Of a stretch of 5,121 bases of DNA, positions 4,994 to 5,121 are shown piece by piece (within the stretch, counting starts at the first letter, position 1; each line of letters starts with the position of its first letter). A program made the translations under genes and the position numbers. The stretch covers positions 1-5,121 of the forward strand of contig CALZLE010000006.1 in assembly GCA_945788205.1 (NCBI GenBank), written 5' to 3'. Below the pieces are notes generated by a model. That model did no database searches. It saw only the letters and a list, made by a program, of their open reading frames with translations, and was not told where the DNA came from. The stretch is from an uncultured Desulfuromonadales bacterium. Its GTDB lineage: Bacteria; Desulfobacterota; Desulfuromonadia; Desulfuromonadales; Geopsychrobacteraceae.

Positions 4994-5121
4994 TCGGGGG
5001 TGGCGTTCAACCCTCAAAAGTAGGATACACAACTTCCTCAATAGCATTAATCCCTTGCTGAGCAAAAGTCTACCGTGTTAGGTTCGGTCAAAATCTCCCC
5101 ACCCAGCCCCCCCTGCACTTA
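4994..5121. other. Non-coding right edge
   Basis: I see no gene in these 128 bases. A short palindrome TTGCTGAGCAA (about 5055-5065) lacks a T-tract on the plus strand, so it is not a convincing terminator. The last 30 bases are strongly C-rich on the plus strand (runs of CCCC and CCCCCCC) and could be the edge of an intergenic repeat that continues outside the window. Confidence 0.4.

Noticed and set aside
4994..5090. Integron attC recombination site after the GFA-family gene
   Set aside because: GTTCAAC (about 5006-5012) and GTTAGGT (near 5079-5085) fit the loose core patterns, but the two are not complementary and no paired inner boxes or cassette array are visible.

Overview
The window looks like ordinary chromosome from a Gram-negative bacterium, most likely a proteobacterium. 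This is inferred from a secreted endonuclease I, a YheU (UPF0270) protein and a YhbQ-type GIY-YIG protein, which are characteristic of that group. A deltaproteobacterial/Desulfuromonadales-type host is one possibility, but nothing in the sequence settles the genus. No rRNA, tRNA, CRISPR array, transposase or integrase is visible.

Left part, plus strand (1-2253). An ornithine/alanine racemase-family PLP enzyme (18-1085) starts at an ATGA that overlaps the stop of an upstream gene lying mostly outside the window. After a 103-base gap with a plausible extended -10 promoter and a paired 8-base direct repeat comes a GTG-started, standalone RelA/SpoT-type nucleotide pyrophosphokinase (1189-2253). 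It has no HD hydrolase, TGS or ACT domain, but it has a C-terminal region of about 140 residues that I cannot assign.

Middle (2254-2530). This is a 277-base convergent intergenic region with several inverted repeats and a short unassigned open frame, but no textbook terminator.

Minus-strand cluster (4256 down to 2531). In transcription order it holds a secreted endonuclease I (TTG start), a small GIY-YIG protein of the YhbQ family (GTG start), a YheU/UPF0270 protein (ATG, 7 bases after the GIY-YIG stop) and an unassigned 113-residue helical protein (GTG start). The last three are tightly spaced and probably co-transcribed. The nuclease lies 45 bases upstream of them and may belong to the same unit. 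Four of the seven complete genes in the window use non-ATG starts.

Right part, plus strand (4490-4993). Diverging from the nuclease is a GFA/CENP-V-type zinc protein with both Cys clusters intact, preceded by a good ribosome binding site and a reasonable sigma70-type promoter. The last 128 bases are non-coding as far as can be seen and end in a C-rich tract.

No clearly new multi-gene system is evident. The items most worth a second look are the RelA/SpoT protein with its unassigned C-terminus and the structured convergent gap just after it, followed by the 113-residue protein closing the nuclease cluster and a protein-like minus-strand tail at 4370-4474.
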